Assembly: GCF_008831285.2 (NCBI RefSeq)
Contig: NC_045140.1
Span: forward strand, 21,884,370 to 21,948,369
DNA: 64,000 nt
Direction: 5' to 3'
Origin: Nymphaea colorata
Taxonomy: Eukaryota; Streptophyta; Magnoliopsida; Nymphaeales; Nymphaeaceae
The notes beneath the pieces were generated by a model that had not been told where the DNA came from, searched no databases, and worked only from the letters and a program-made list of their open reading frames with translations. The translations under genes were made by a program, and so were the position numbers. This document shows positions 48,966 through 61,300 of the stretch, in pieces; within the stretch, counting starts at the first letter, position 1, and every line of letters begins with the position of its first letter.

Positions 48966-49584
48966 GACAGTTGGTTATAGATAAGCGGTATGCATTATAT
49001 TTGAATTGAATTTGATACACCCACAAGAATACTTACTTTATTGTATTTGGGTCTATATGTCTGTAGAAATTAATCTGTGACAGATTTGGTCGGGATAATC
49101 TAAACCATGTTTTACATGCAGTCATGAACTGGGTTCAGATCTCTGTTGAAATTCAGTAGTCAATGTGAGTTTTATATTGGATGTTGAACAAGCTGTGAAC
49201 CATTGACATTCTTGTGTCTGTGCAAAGAAAAAAAGCGTGGTTGGCGGTGAAACTAGGAATGTCGGTGGCCAGGATACAGTTCTGGGATTCTGGGTTTTTC
49301 TGCTATACCTGATTTCTGTGAATCGGGATCTCATTATACTTAGTTTATTCAAATCTAAAGAGTTTGCATCTCTTAATTGAAGCCGATTAAATTAAGGTGC
49401 AGAATGCTTTCAACTCAACAAGTCATCGTCATCTAAAATACGTGCATTGTCCATGGACTCCACAACAACAGGCGGGCAAGCTTTGTTGATAATCTTTGGG
49501 TTCAGAGCAAATTTGATTCATCCGACATTTTTCTTGAAAAACATTGCCTCTTGTCCCCTTCCCCCTCCTTCTGTCTGTACCACG

Positions 49585-49985
49585 TAGGGCATTACAATAA
49601 GTCAGAGCCAACTTGAGCTCCACTCGAACTTGCTCAGTTATGCTTGACTTGTTTGTAACAAGTCAAACTATAATTAACTGAAAACTTGAGCTTATAAATG
49701 AGTCGAGTTTGAGTCACATGAACTCAATTCGATTAAATTCGAATGAGCTCATTTAATCTAGGTCATCATTTTTTTTTTAATTTTCAAACTTAAAACCAAA
49801 GAAAGATATCAAGTTAAATGGGGACTTGGTAAACAAGCTTAAACGAATCAAGCTTGAGCTGGGACTCGGTTTATCTAGCTCAAACTTAAGCTGACTTTGT
49901 ACAGCTCGACTCAAGTTCAAGCTCATGAGTCAAGTGGAGCCGAACTGACTCAGTTCGATATCGACTCAGCTGGTGTACAGCCCTA
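49585..49985. mobile_element. hAT-like MITE rich in GAGCTC/CAAGCTTGAGC motifs
   Basis: The ends TAGGGCATTACA and TGTACAGCCCTA (reverse TAGGGCTGTACA) match at 10 of 12 positions. The interior is filled with ACTTGAGCT, GAGCTCATT, AAGCTTGAGCT and GAGTCAAG motifs in both orientations. TAGGGCTGTACA-type ends with CGAGC/GAGCTC-rich interiors are typical of a widespread plant hAT MITE group. No clean target duplication is visible. Confidence 0.6.
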
Positions 49986-50469
49986 GTCTTAGGCAGTATC
50001 AAATGTATGACGTCCCATTGTGCACTTCTGGAGATTCAACTGCATTTATTGCTTCATGTTCACGGCATAATAAACAAAGAAACATCAAATTGGGAAAAAT
50101 CCAAATTACTACTTGGTTTCATATTTGATATACAGTTTAATGACCAATTTCAAATCAGAGATTAATAACAAACTGAAATCTGCTAAAGTCTATTTTGATT
50201 ACATAAGACGTTGTAAGCTTATGTTATTTGGATTTACATTTTGCTACAAAATCTAAATCCAAATTTATATACAGATCCGATTGCGTAGAATCGGGTTAAG
50301 TCGAAGACTCGAATTCCACACAAAGGCTCAACCGGACGCTCAACCAGACTCGAATCATTTCATAAACCTCGTAATTTCTTTCTCATTTTCGCACAAACGC
50401 TTTGCCCATCCCTGTTCATCTCTGCACTCAAGAGAGAAGAGGGAGAGAGCTGCAAACTGTGGAGCAGGG

Positions 50470-53400
50470 ATGTTGAATGGCAATGGTTTATCAGGTCCCT
50501 CCTCCTTCCCATCTCTCTTCTACCCTGCTTCTGGAATCTTTTCCGAAGTAGGCATGTTGATCATAGGGTTTCCGTTTTTGCTTTTCCTTCTTATGCTTCG
50601 CGGATTTTTTCTATGGCCAAAACGAGGTCCTTTTATTTTTCGGCTATCGTGATGGCATTTAGTGTTATACAAGGAGAACCCGTTTAGTTCTGTTAAGTTA
50701 TCATGATCGCATTCGAATGAAGGGAAATGGTTCTGGAGAAGACTTTCTATATATATACACGTATAGATTTTTTTTCCTTTATTTGATAAATCCCTAGAAG
50801 CTCTTGGAAGAGTACGTGATTCTAGTTTTCTTTGAGGGAGCTTTTAGCTTTATGATTTATGCAAATTGTATCTTGTAGGATTTGCTTCACTACTACTGCA
50901 GTTATTAGTGAAGGCATTCGGGAAGAGGAAGAGAACCTTGTCTTCATGATTTCTCACTCTCTCCTTTGTGTTCTTCATATGTCATGCATGGAGGATGATG
51001 TTGCTCTATGGTAAATAAGCGCGTGGTTGAACCTGATTAGCTGGCTGTATGATATTGCTTCATGGGGCGAAAGCTTACAGAGGGTCTCTCTCTCTCTCTC
51101 ATTTACCCTTCATGTGTTAAAGATGGACGTTTGTTGTTGCTTTCTGGATAATAAGCGAGTGGTTAGACCTAATTATCTGGATGTATCATGTTGTTTCATG
51201 GAATAAAACCAAATGGGCACTGAGGGTTTCTCTAAATCACCAGTCATAGAAGGCATTTCTCGTGGCCGTGTTTGGTAGAAAGTATGAAGTTGGAAAAAGA
51301 AGAAAAAATAGTAGCGAGAGCTGTAACATGGGCAGAGCTGGAAAATGCAAAATCTCGGGAAACCTAAGAACTATTGACACGTGGTATAGTAGCAGAGAAG
51401 AAAATGCTGGACAAGTTTAAAGGGATTAGCAACTAATAATTTAACCATCATGAATTCTGAATGTGGGGGAAATTATACAAGGAAGAGAATGTGGTTTTTC
51501 TTAGAGAAGCATTTGCAGCGTTTTTCATCATTACCTGTCTTTTCCCGCTTGCCAACCCCACATTTGGGTATATGTTGCTTTTGCTCTGGTAAGACCTATA
51601 TCATGACAGTATTGTAACGCTGAAATGTGGTCAGGAGAGTGGAAGGGGGGTTTTGACAACATTATCATATTTTCCATTCTGATATCGTGCTGTAAGCACA
51701 GGTGGAACAATATCATTTCTGATGTATGTCTTCAGAAGAAGGTTTATTATGGTTATGCACCTTGCAGACCTATTATATTTTTCTTGCTTTGGAAATGGTG
51801 GTCTTGCTTTTGTGTCCTAAAATTATGATGTTGCTATTCACCTAATAATATTTCATGCTAGTTTTGATCATTTATTATACTGTTTTCTGATCTTTGCTCT
51901 TAATTGGTCGATTTCAATTGTTAGGACTTTGCTTCATATATGTATTTATGCTTCCGCCCCTTATTTTCATCTTTTTTAGGCTTAATGTTACTGAAACTTC
52001 GTTATTTGATCCATTTTGAACCTTAATTGCTTGAAGATGCCAACTTGGACGGAGAATGGCTTTTGTGTTTATCTAGGTACTGTTCATTTCAGGTGTGTCA
52101 AATTGCTATGTATTCAAAAGTAGATTGCAGGAGTACGCACAAAAGGCAGGCATCTCAACTCCTGTCTATGAAACAGTGAAGGAGGGACCTTCTCATGAGC
52201 CAGTATTTAGATCAACTGTTCTAGTGAATGGTGTGAGATATGATTCTTTACCAGGTTTTTTTAATCGTAAAGCAGCAGAACAGTCAGCAGCAGAAGTTGC
52301 TCTACTAGAATTAATGAAGTCCGGCAATGTGGCACAGTGCATTCCCAATCCTGTGGTATGCATTACTTTTGCTGTTTGGTGTTTATATTTACTTTTGTTA
52401 GAAAGATTCTAGAAATTTTCATCAAAAAGGTATGCCCTGTACTGTGGCTTCTTGCTTAATTTTAGGCACCACTGTTGTTTCCCTACAAAAGCATTTATAT
52501 AACATTCAGATAATACAAAAATAAAAAACTTTTGCTGATGCATCTAGGTAACCGGAAGCCAAAATGAGAATCTGAGCATTATTTATTAATGAATAATAAT
52601 TTATATCCATTGAAATGCTTGATTCTACAGTAAAACCTTGCTGAAGGGGAAATTTAGCTGCAACAAAGTAACAAAGGCCATATAACAACTAAAATGTCGA
52701 ACAATGATCATTTATAATAAATAAATTTACTGGAAGGTAACATGAGACGTCATGTATAAATGAAATGAAAGGTCCATTTCTATTGTATTTGAAAAATTCA
52801 GAATTATATGTTGGCAGACCTGTCTTACTAGTGAAAACCGTCTCAAAACCATGTCTTAAATATACACGGTTATATGTATGGCAGGTTTCAAGTATTTTAA
52901 CTTGTGAGAACCGTGTCTAAAGTCTTTGGTTTGTTTTAGCTAGTGATACACTAAAGGTGGACACTTTGGACTACTTCTACCTACCTTCGATTACATGCCG
53001 ATGATGGCATGGTGGTAGCGGTGACATGATTCTATATTCTTTAAATATAAGACTTTGCTGTAATGTGAGCATGTCTTGTGTAATTACACATATATTCATT
53101 GGATCAACGATTAAGTCATAGGTGCTTGGTGGTACCGCTTTTCTAAATAGAGTCAAGTCCACTACCTGTATGAAAAATCTAACAGACATTTTCTGATGGA
53201 TGTTTACATGTCCACTAGTCCATATGCATGTGGATCAGCTATTCCAAAAGAATCCTCCAAATTTCATGAAATACTCTGATAAAAACTGCAACATGTAGCA
53301 GTATCTGCAGGTTGCAAAATGCAAAATAAATCTGTTGCCTAGTCGCTTATGAAGACTTTTTCAACTTAAATGATATCAAGGAGATACACAAAAGAATAAG

Positions 53401-56400
53401 GTGTCTCTGTCAACCATAGAAGCAGAATATTTAACAATGGCTATTTCTCTTAAACGTACTATGCGCATAAAGATTGGTTGTCATTTTATTTGAGAAGGTA
53501 CTTGAAGAATGTCATTCATCTTCATTATTTCGCCTACCAATATTAATTGGTGGATTTCTTCATCAAGGCATTGTGCTCCATGAGGTTCAATTTTTTTCTG
53601 AACAATCAGTGTAGTACCATAAGCTTGATGAGTATGTCAGAATACGTAAACACATGTTCATTAACCTTTGTATATAATACATATATATCACTGCATCCAT
53701 GAATATGTATTTTAGTGTCTCTCTCTCTCTCTCTCTCTCTACACGCGCGCGCACACACACACACTCACTGTATGTATATAATATAAATTATAATGTATAG
53801 GTTACAGTTTACTTTCTTTTTAGTATATTTTTTATCTTTTTTGTTCTTTAATTTGTTTTTCATTCTTTCTTTTTAAGGTTAATTATAGTCTTTGACCTTC
53901 GGTTGACTGGCTCTTAGCTAGCTCCAATGGCGAAGGGTAGAACAGCCCCCCTTTTGTGCATAAATTAAGGACTTACTCCTTCCTTGGTTTCAACATAACT
54001 GCTGGACCTTTCCATATTGATTGTGCACAGGTCCTCTACGAGACATTGGACTTGGGGGTATGAGCCCAGACGGTTCATGCTTTCCTATGGATTTGTTATT
54101 TAGATATATATATTTTTTATCATTTGTTTAATACCTTAGTTCAAATTTCCTCAGCGTTCTTGGTTATTGGCCTTAGTACCACTTTCTTCTTCCCAGTTGG
54201 GCCTGTTTGTGCCTATTATGTAGGCATTTTCACATATTGTTGATGTGCTTTCTTCTTGACCAGTTGACTAAATCCTGTAAGCCAGTTTTTTCTCTTTTAC
54301 AGATTCAGTAATTAATCTTGTGCATGGCCTCATTGTAATATTTCATATCATCTAGTGTTTAATAAGTTAACTCCACTCACTTTGATGCTACATAGCTGGG
54401 ATAAATTCGTACTGCACTCTGAAAGGTTCTTTTGTTGCTTGCATCTTTAAAACTGTTGTCAAGGTGCTTCAATGAACTTGTCAGATGGTTGGTAACCTAA
54501 TGGTGTCTTATTGTTCCTATCCGAAAAATAAAGGTAGAAGTGAAATAGGGGTCCTTGAGCTAGTAAGACAAATAATTTAGAGTGTCTTATGGGCAAATTT
54601 TTTAAATGATGAGCATCTGCAGCAATACATGAGAAATGCAAATATTATTTTCAACATGTTCAAAAAATGAGGTGACAAATAAGTTTAAAACTGAAGAAAA
54701 TATGAAAAGAAACAAGGTACCACAGTTTTCTAAAATTCAAGTGTATCATATGAAGAATGCTGATGGGGTTATGTGGACCTAAATCAATGAACTAAAATCA
54801 TTAGTAGTGCAAAGGTTACACTCCTGGCAGAACTAATATGAAGTCACACCAAGAGACTCTTGAAATGAGAAGCGAAGGTGAATTGCAACTCTTCATAAGA
54901 ATGTTCACATGGCATTTCTTAGGGAAGGTAATGTTCAGTGTTCTTATGATATGTGTTCTAAAAATCTTTGATAATGAACACTATGACTGTCAAAAAGCCA
55001 CAAAATGTGTGTTGGAACCTCCTGCCACACAATTCTCCAGTATAGTTACTGATTGTTGATAAAGTTGTATAATGTTTTTGTACTCCCTTAGGTCCTGCTG
55101 AAAGTATTTCTAAGGGTCAGTTTCCTTTTCATCTGTTGAGTTGATATGTTCTGCTCATTTCTAATATCGTTTTATTTATGATTCATGATTCATGGTAGTC
55201 CTTTCATCACTCATGTTGATGGGGGAGAGAGTGTTTCTTTCACGATTTGCTTATCAGACAGTTCTGTAAAAGCTTAGATTATTTGCTGTCCATTTACTAC
55301 CTTTTGACAGCTGTGAAAGTTGGTTTTCTCATTCCAGGTGTGATTCTTCCTAACATGGCTACGTCTATTATGAACAGCATGAAACAGGTTTATGTAAAAA
55401 CCTGCTCCAGGAGTATGCTCAGAAAAGGAGCTATCCTATTCCTTCTTACATATGTAAGAGGGAGGGTACACCAAATCAATCTTCTTTCACTTGTACTGTT
55501 GAGATTGGAGGTATTCAATATATTGGTGGTGCTGCAAGAACAAAGAAAGAGGCAGAAATCAAGGCAGCCAGGACAGCGCTACTTGCAATTCAATCAACTA
55601 ATTGTAAGTGATCTGTTTCCCTTTTTTTAGGGTGTTGGGTTTGTTGCGTTTTTTTTTGAGAGGGTGGGGGTGCTTTCTAGTAAAGAGGAATGATCATCTT
55701 TAGCTTGCCTTTGCCGTCACTAACCTGCAGTTTCATCTAGCTGAGCCAGTGGCAAATGCCAGTCTAGCTGGACAGCTGTTCACTGTTTTTCCAGGGAAAA
55801 GGAAGACGAGGGAAGTAGAGAAGTCCATTGAAACAGCAAAGGCTGTCAAACCCAAAAAAGGGAAATTCAAGAAAAAATCAACGAAGAGGAGGTTTTCTCG
55901 TTCAAAAGGGAAAGGAAATGAAGACCATGCTCAGAACGGGCAAGATGACAATGGCAACGTGCCTGTAGCTCATGATGTTGATCTTGCTACACCAGTTTCA
56001 GTAAATACGAATTTTCAACCTCCGGTGATGCCAAACACTGTAGGCAGCCAACTAGTGGAGCTGCTCAGAGTTGCCATGCAGAGCACACAAGGTATACATA
56101 CTCCTTTGATGCTGGACATCTCGAGTGCACCAGCAGAGCAGATTGGTTCCATGAGTCAATGTCAAGGCCCCATCCAACAAATGGCGACGCTTCCAGGGCT
56201 GAGCAGCCCTGTTGAGGCAGTGAAGTTAGAAGGTGTAGGTCAAGGGTTGCAATCTGAACAGCAAGCAACAACGAATGGCTCTGACAGCAGAACTGGAGAT
56301 GCTGGGCGTCAAACTGGTTTGCCTGTCCAAGAAATTCAGTTCAATCAGAGCAATCGACAGATACAATCAGGACCTGCAGCAGAACCTGGGCATGGAGTTG

Positions 56401-56408
56401 TTCTTTGA
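50470..56408 (+). CDS. DRB1: HYL1/DRB1-type double-stranded RNA-binding protein
   Basis: HYL1/DRB1 partners DICER-LIKE 1 in nuclear dicing bodies and sets the accuracy of pri-miRNA cleavage. The four exons, 50470-50494, 52093-52355, 55378-55603 and 55741-56408, have matching phases 1, 0 and 1 and encode 393 aa. The first exon encodes only MLNGNGLS. dsRBD1 (about 10-82) begins GVSNCYVFKSRLQEYAQKAG and has VKEGPSHEPVF and SLPGFFNRKAAEQSAAEVAL. dsRBD2 (about 97-170) begins HETGLCKNLLQEYAQK and ends EAEIKAARTALLAIQ. The KKxAE-type dsRNA-binding and dimer features are recognisable. After it come a highly basic region (about 190-230, KPKKGKFKKKSTKRR) suiting a nuclear localisation signal and a Gln/Ser-rich disordered tail. 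Intron 2 is 3.0 kb and carries CT/CG/CA microsatellites. Confidence 0.94.
53717..53766. repeat. (CT)n(CG)n(CA)n compound microsatellite
   Basis: Three successive dinucleotide runs in intron 2 of the HYL1-like gene. Confidence 0.9.
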
Positions 56409-56643
56409 TGAAGCGCGTAAAGGATTTTGCTTGATAGTGTAGATTTTTAGCAGTATGAGTTAAATCCTCTGTTTTGTTGTTTCATCTGTAATGCTAGCAA
56501 TTTAGCTTCATCCTGTATCTTGCCCCTAATACGGCTCCAGGGTTTTGGATTACGTTGTGTGAGGCCTAGAGTATCAAGGGGGTGAACTGGTGTATACAGG
56601 GACTGAAAGTAAAGATATGGTTCTCACACAACATTTATCTTTT

Positions 56644-56646
<3 letters not shown>

Positions 56647-56674
<28 letters not shown>
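56647..56674. repeat. (CT)n microsatellite
   Basis: CT run of about 28 bases, 3' of the HYL1-like gene. Confidence 0.9.
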
Positions 56675-56683
<9 letters not shown>

Positions 56684-57702
56684 TTAACTAGCCTTTAATT
56701 GTTAAAAGATGTGCATGGCCGACTGACATAAGTTAGATTAGGCTCGTTAAGAACACATCCGGTTATGTGTTTTGCTGCCCTACCGCCTATGTTACATCAC
56801 TTGAGAGCTATGTAACATCACTTGAGACTAAGTTTTACAGTAAATTCATTAAAAGGAAATAATGAAGCATAAGTTTTATTGAGTTGGCTATCCTTTAAGT
56901 TGAATTTGGTCCAGTTACAATGCAAATTGGCCCTGACCTCAAGGAGGAAAACATAATGAAGGGTTTTATTACATCTGAGATTTTAAGGTTGATTGGTATT
57001 GGAAGCTTATCTAAATCTGGACGTGCCTCCACATTCAAGAAAGCTATCAACTAAAACACAAGGTAACAATGAAATGTTAAAATCTAGATTACGAGGCTTG
57101 TAAGCGGCAAAAGTAAAGCAAGATTCTTCGGCTGTCTCCCGAAAGAAATTTGAGTGCTAAGTCGGTCAAGCCAATGCACTCATTAAACAGGAGCAGACGG
57201 AATGAAATTTTTCTGATATGACAAGATCTGGCTACGGTTACGTATTTTCGTGTACCGAGATAATCTCCTAAACTGAATATAATTGATTGATAATCTCCTA
57301 AACTGAATATAATTGATTCTTTTTTGTAGTGTTTGATAGCTTTGGATTTTAGATCCCAAGCTACATTAAAAAGGTGGGCATTATAAGATCTTCACTTTAA
57401 ATAAATTAAGGATTTAGTAACATAATCTTTCCATGTTACATATAGATAACGGTAGATTTAAGGTTGGATTGAAAAGTGTCGATGTAAAAATGTGAGATCT
57501 TGGTGAAATTTTAATGTCAACTCCAATAACGAACATTTGATGGATGGGTCCGAAGGTTCCACTTCGTGTGGCCACTGGACAGGTTCACCCCGTTTTTGTC
57601 ACATTACCCTTTGTGCACTTCTGGCGTTGCCGGAACAAGATGTTGACCTGTCAGTCTGTCACGTCCATCTGAATAACTCGTTCCATCGATTTAGATGAAT
57701 CA

Positions 57703-58226
57703 CATTTCATATCTTCATGAAACGAGAGGAAGTAGGAACCGTTTCCCATTCACGGGCCGTTCCGTCTGTCTCGCTGTTCTCTTTTAGCTTTCATAATTCC
57801 ATTACGAAATGCATTTCATATCTTCATGAAACGGGAGGAAGTAGGAACCATTTCCCGTTCACCGGTTGTTCCGTCTGTCCCGTTGTTCTCTTTTAGCTTT
57901 CATAATTCCATTACGAAACACATTTCATATCTTATGAAACGAGAGGAAGTAGGAACCGTTTCCCATTCACGGGCTGTTTCGTCTGTCCCACTCTTCTTTT
58001 TTAGCTTTCATAATTTCATTACAAAACACATTTCATATCTTCATGAAACGGAAGGAAGTAGGAGCCGTTTCCCGTTCACGGGCTGTTCTGTCTGTCCCGC
58101 TGTTTTCTTTTAGCTTTCATAATTCCATAATTTCCATTACGAAATGCACTTCACATCTTCGTGAAACGGGAGGAAGTAGGAACCGTTTCCCGTTCTGTTG
58201 TCTTTTAGCTTTTATAATTCCATGAC
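57703..58226. repeat. Five-copy tandem array, about 108-bp unit, with internal palindromes
   Basis: Units start at 57703, 57812, 57921, 58029 and 58147. Periods are 109, 109, 108 and 118, the last enlarged by a local AATTCCATAATTTCC duplication. Each unit runs CATTTCATATCTTCATGAAACG, AGGAAGTAGGAACCGTTTCC, an ACGGGCTGTTCCGTCTGTCC block and TTTAGCTTTCATAATTCCATTACG. Inside each, GAAACGG pairs with CCGTTTC and CCCG with CGGG, so every unit can form small hairpins. The fifth unit lacks the ACGGGCTGTTC block. The ORF across the units results from the repeat lacking stops in that frame and has no coding support. Confidence 0.85.
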
Positions 58227-58336
58227 GTGGGCCTATCATCAGGCGACTAGTACACAACGTAATGGACTGGGAAGGGAAACAAGAAGGAGGTCATCAAGAG
58301 GGAGTGCGGTGGCGTAGGGTCAATTGACGGTGCGAA

Positions 58337-58360
58337 GAGAGAGGGAGAGAGAGAGAGAGA
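58337..58360 (+). repeat. (GA)n tract directly before the Rab prenyltransferase start codon
   Basis: The purine run GAGAGGGAGAGAGAGAGAGA ends at the base before ATG (58361). It is probably the end of the 5' leader. Confidence 0.8.
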
Positions 58361-61300
58361 ATGCACGGCAGACCGCGCAGGCCACCGAAGGCGGCAGACG
58401 CAGCGTCCATCGCGAAGGCGGAACGCCTCCGCTCCCTCCAAGCCGATTTCCTGCGCTCTCATCAGAAACAAATGTATTAGCCCTGTCTGGTCATTTTGAT
58501 ACTTTGCAGCACGACCATCCTCCAAATTCTTTATCTGATGGAAAAATTCGATTCGAATTTTTTTCTGCAGCTATACAAGGGAGGCTGTGGAGACGAGCTC
58601 GAAGCTCCTTCAGATCAATCCAGAAGCGTACACCGCCTGGAACTATCGAAAGATCGCCGTCGGTCGCTTGCTGGAATCGGAAACCGACCATGACAAAATC
58701 AAATCGATCCTGGATGAAGAACTGAGGGTGGTACGTTTAGATTCTCGTCGTCCCAATTATTTTTCCTCCCTTTATTACTTTATTTGATGCGATCCTTAGT
58801 TCCCACATTCATAATTTTGATAAACTCTTTTTGTGTTTCGGGTTGTTTGAATCGTCAGTTTGGTTTTCTTAGTTGGAGATGATTTAGCATTTTTCCTAGA
58901 ACTCGCATTTCGGTTGTTTCATCCCGCTTTGCTTTCTTAGATAAATCGTTATCTCTGGTATCAATAGGTGGAGTACGCGCTTTGGCAGAATCCCAAGTCC
59001 TACGGTGCGTGGCACCATCGGAAATGGGTGATAAGCAAAGGATTCTCATCTCTTGATCACGAATTCAAGCTTTTGAATGAATTCTTGAAGAAGGATACTC
59101 GCAATTTTCATGGATGGAATTATCGAAGGTAGTGATGTTTGTTTCAGTTCATTCAGTTGGATTTTCAGGAACCACTATGTTACTGCTGAAAGTGATTTTG
59201 AGATTTTGATCTGTTCATGCTAATAGTGGTGGAGCTAATTGAATTGAGCTCTAATTGGTAGTCACTTATCGTTGTGCTTAAACAGATTTCTGGCGGCGTT
59301 GAAGAATGCCACATACCAGGAGGAGCTAGAATATATGACAGATAAAATAAACAAAAGTATTAGCAACTATTCTGCATGGCATAACCGCAGGCATGTCATC
59401 TCTCCTCCTCTCTTTTATCATTATGACTAAAAATGGAAGTATGTGTGATCGTAATGGTGTCTTTATGTCGATTTGTGTAACCCGCAATAGTTGTTTGATC
59501 AAATAGTGATTTAGCTTTCTTGGGTTCAAAAGATGATTCTTTTTCTCATGTGTAGTTACCAATGATTTTGTTTCTTTAAATGGTAATTGAACTCAAGCGA
59601 CTAGTTTGGCATGCCTTTGTTTCAGAATATTTATGTTGAACATCATATGCCTGCACTTGAGTATGTGCTCCACATGCCAAAGCATGTGCTGTATTTGCAG
59701 TGGCACGAATGCACAAGCTATTCCTGTTGATTAACATTGCATAACGGCAGTCTATTGCATACTTTTTTATGACATACCAAAAATTACTGGCAGAAAAGTT
59801 ATGTAAGGTTGTTCCTGCACAGATTATGGTAGTTAGTCAGCTGCAAGCAGGCAACCTGCTCATCTAAAGTACTGTTTGCATGGTGAAGGGGGAAACCCAA
59901 GCTTTTATGAAAAACTTTTTTCTGAAAACTTAAAACAAAGAAAAGGTTTAATGTGAATGTTATTCAAACGTTGCATTTCACAAGTGAACTTTAAGTGTTT
60001 TTCTCATGACAAGATTTATGATCTGCACTTCAGTGTAAGAACACAATTAAGAAAAGTACATAATCCTTTTAGAGTGAGAATGTCATTTACAAGATTGAGT
60101 TTTATATATGAGGATGTTTCTGAGTGCAGGAGAAGAAAAACGTTTAGTGCTATCTACGGGTCTCTTATAGTTCTAAACTTCTAAGAAGCTTATAGTGACA
60201 AGTTCACTGGAATCCCTAGTGAATCCCTCAAATCTGAGATATGAGATATTTATGATATCTACAAACGCCTTTTCCCAATTTTTCCTACTTTTTTTTTTAG
60301 CTTGGTAAGCTGTTTAGGGTGCTTGTTCACATTTGCATTCTTGAAACCAATTGTCCTCTTTTGGATTTACATTTTTGAAAAACAATGACAGAGAGGAGGA
60401 ATATTTTAGGTCTCTTATTCAATATGCATAAAGTGTGTAACAAAATTGTCAGACATTATGACACAGATGCACTCCTTAGTTGTACCTCAAAGATTAGGCA
60501 TGTTATTGTGATTTGTGTTTTTCCATTCAACATAGGTCAATGGAAGTCATTTGTTAAATAATGGAATCATGTCTCAGTTTGAACAGCAATTGACTATTGA
60601 AAAATTTCTGCCTGATTTAAGATTAATTTTCAGGCTCTTTAATTTTTCCTTTTTGTTTTTTTTATGTACTTTCTTCTAATACATTTGTTAATTCTGGACA
60701 TATATTTGCAGTGTAATTAAATCTAATTTGCTGAAGCAAGAGGCTGAGGGACACCTCCCCAAGGAGCAAACTTTAGCAGGAGAGTTTGAGCTTGTGGATA
60801 GAGCTATTTTCACAGACCCTGGTTTATCATCTTTGGCTTCTGGATGAAACAACTCAATCTGATATTCCTGTTCTAACGGCTTCATGGCCACCTCCTGGTT
60901 CAAATCTGACGTTGGCTGCTGATGCAGAATTAGGTGTCTATGTGTCTTCCCCCTACAAATGTTTTTTCCCAAAGCAAGGAGATTTTTCTCTTCTTCATTT
61001 TAATCAACCAGTTGAAATGATCAGTAACTCTGTTGTAACTATAAAATGTATGGCTCTTAAGAATGAAGATCTTGTATGGAGGCCGCTTTCAACTAGCAAC
61101 ATGGAGAAAGCAAAATCTTGGATTACTTACTTGAGCTTCCCTGATGAATTTCTCAACAATCAAAATCCGTATACTGTTGAAGTTTCTCTTAGACATCCTC
61201 TTGGTGTGATGTGCTCAGAAACTCATTACAGCTCTCCTGCTCAATTGAGTTTACACTAAACTTCCAGTCTATTGATATCACGGGCATCAAAGGTGAATCA

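Larger units (their letters stand above)
48572..50469. other. Intergenic region between the VIN3-like and HYL1-like genes
   Basis: It contains a CT microsatellite (48943-48965), a degenerate tRNA-like stretch at 48840-48910 too weak to call, a hAT-like MITE (49585-49985) and, nearest the HYL1-like gene, a purine-rich leader (AAGAGAGAAGAGGGAGAGAG). No gene is seen. Confidence 0.5.
56409..58360. other. Intergenic region between the HYL1-like and Rab prenyltransferase genes
   Basis: It holds a CT microsatellite (56647-56674), a short direct repeat at about 57262-57316 (GATAATCTCCTAAACTGAAT twice), the five-copy tandem array (57703-58226), and a GA microsatellite that ends immediately before the next start codon. 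No gene is seen. Confidence 0.6.

Noticed and set aside
57826-58225. Repeated ORFs across the 108-bp tandem array
   Set aside because: They follow from a repeat unit that lacks stops in one frame. There is no start context, splice evidence or family resemblance.
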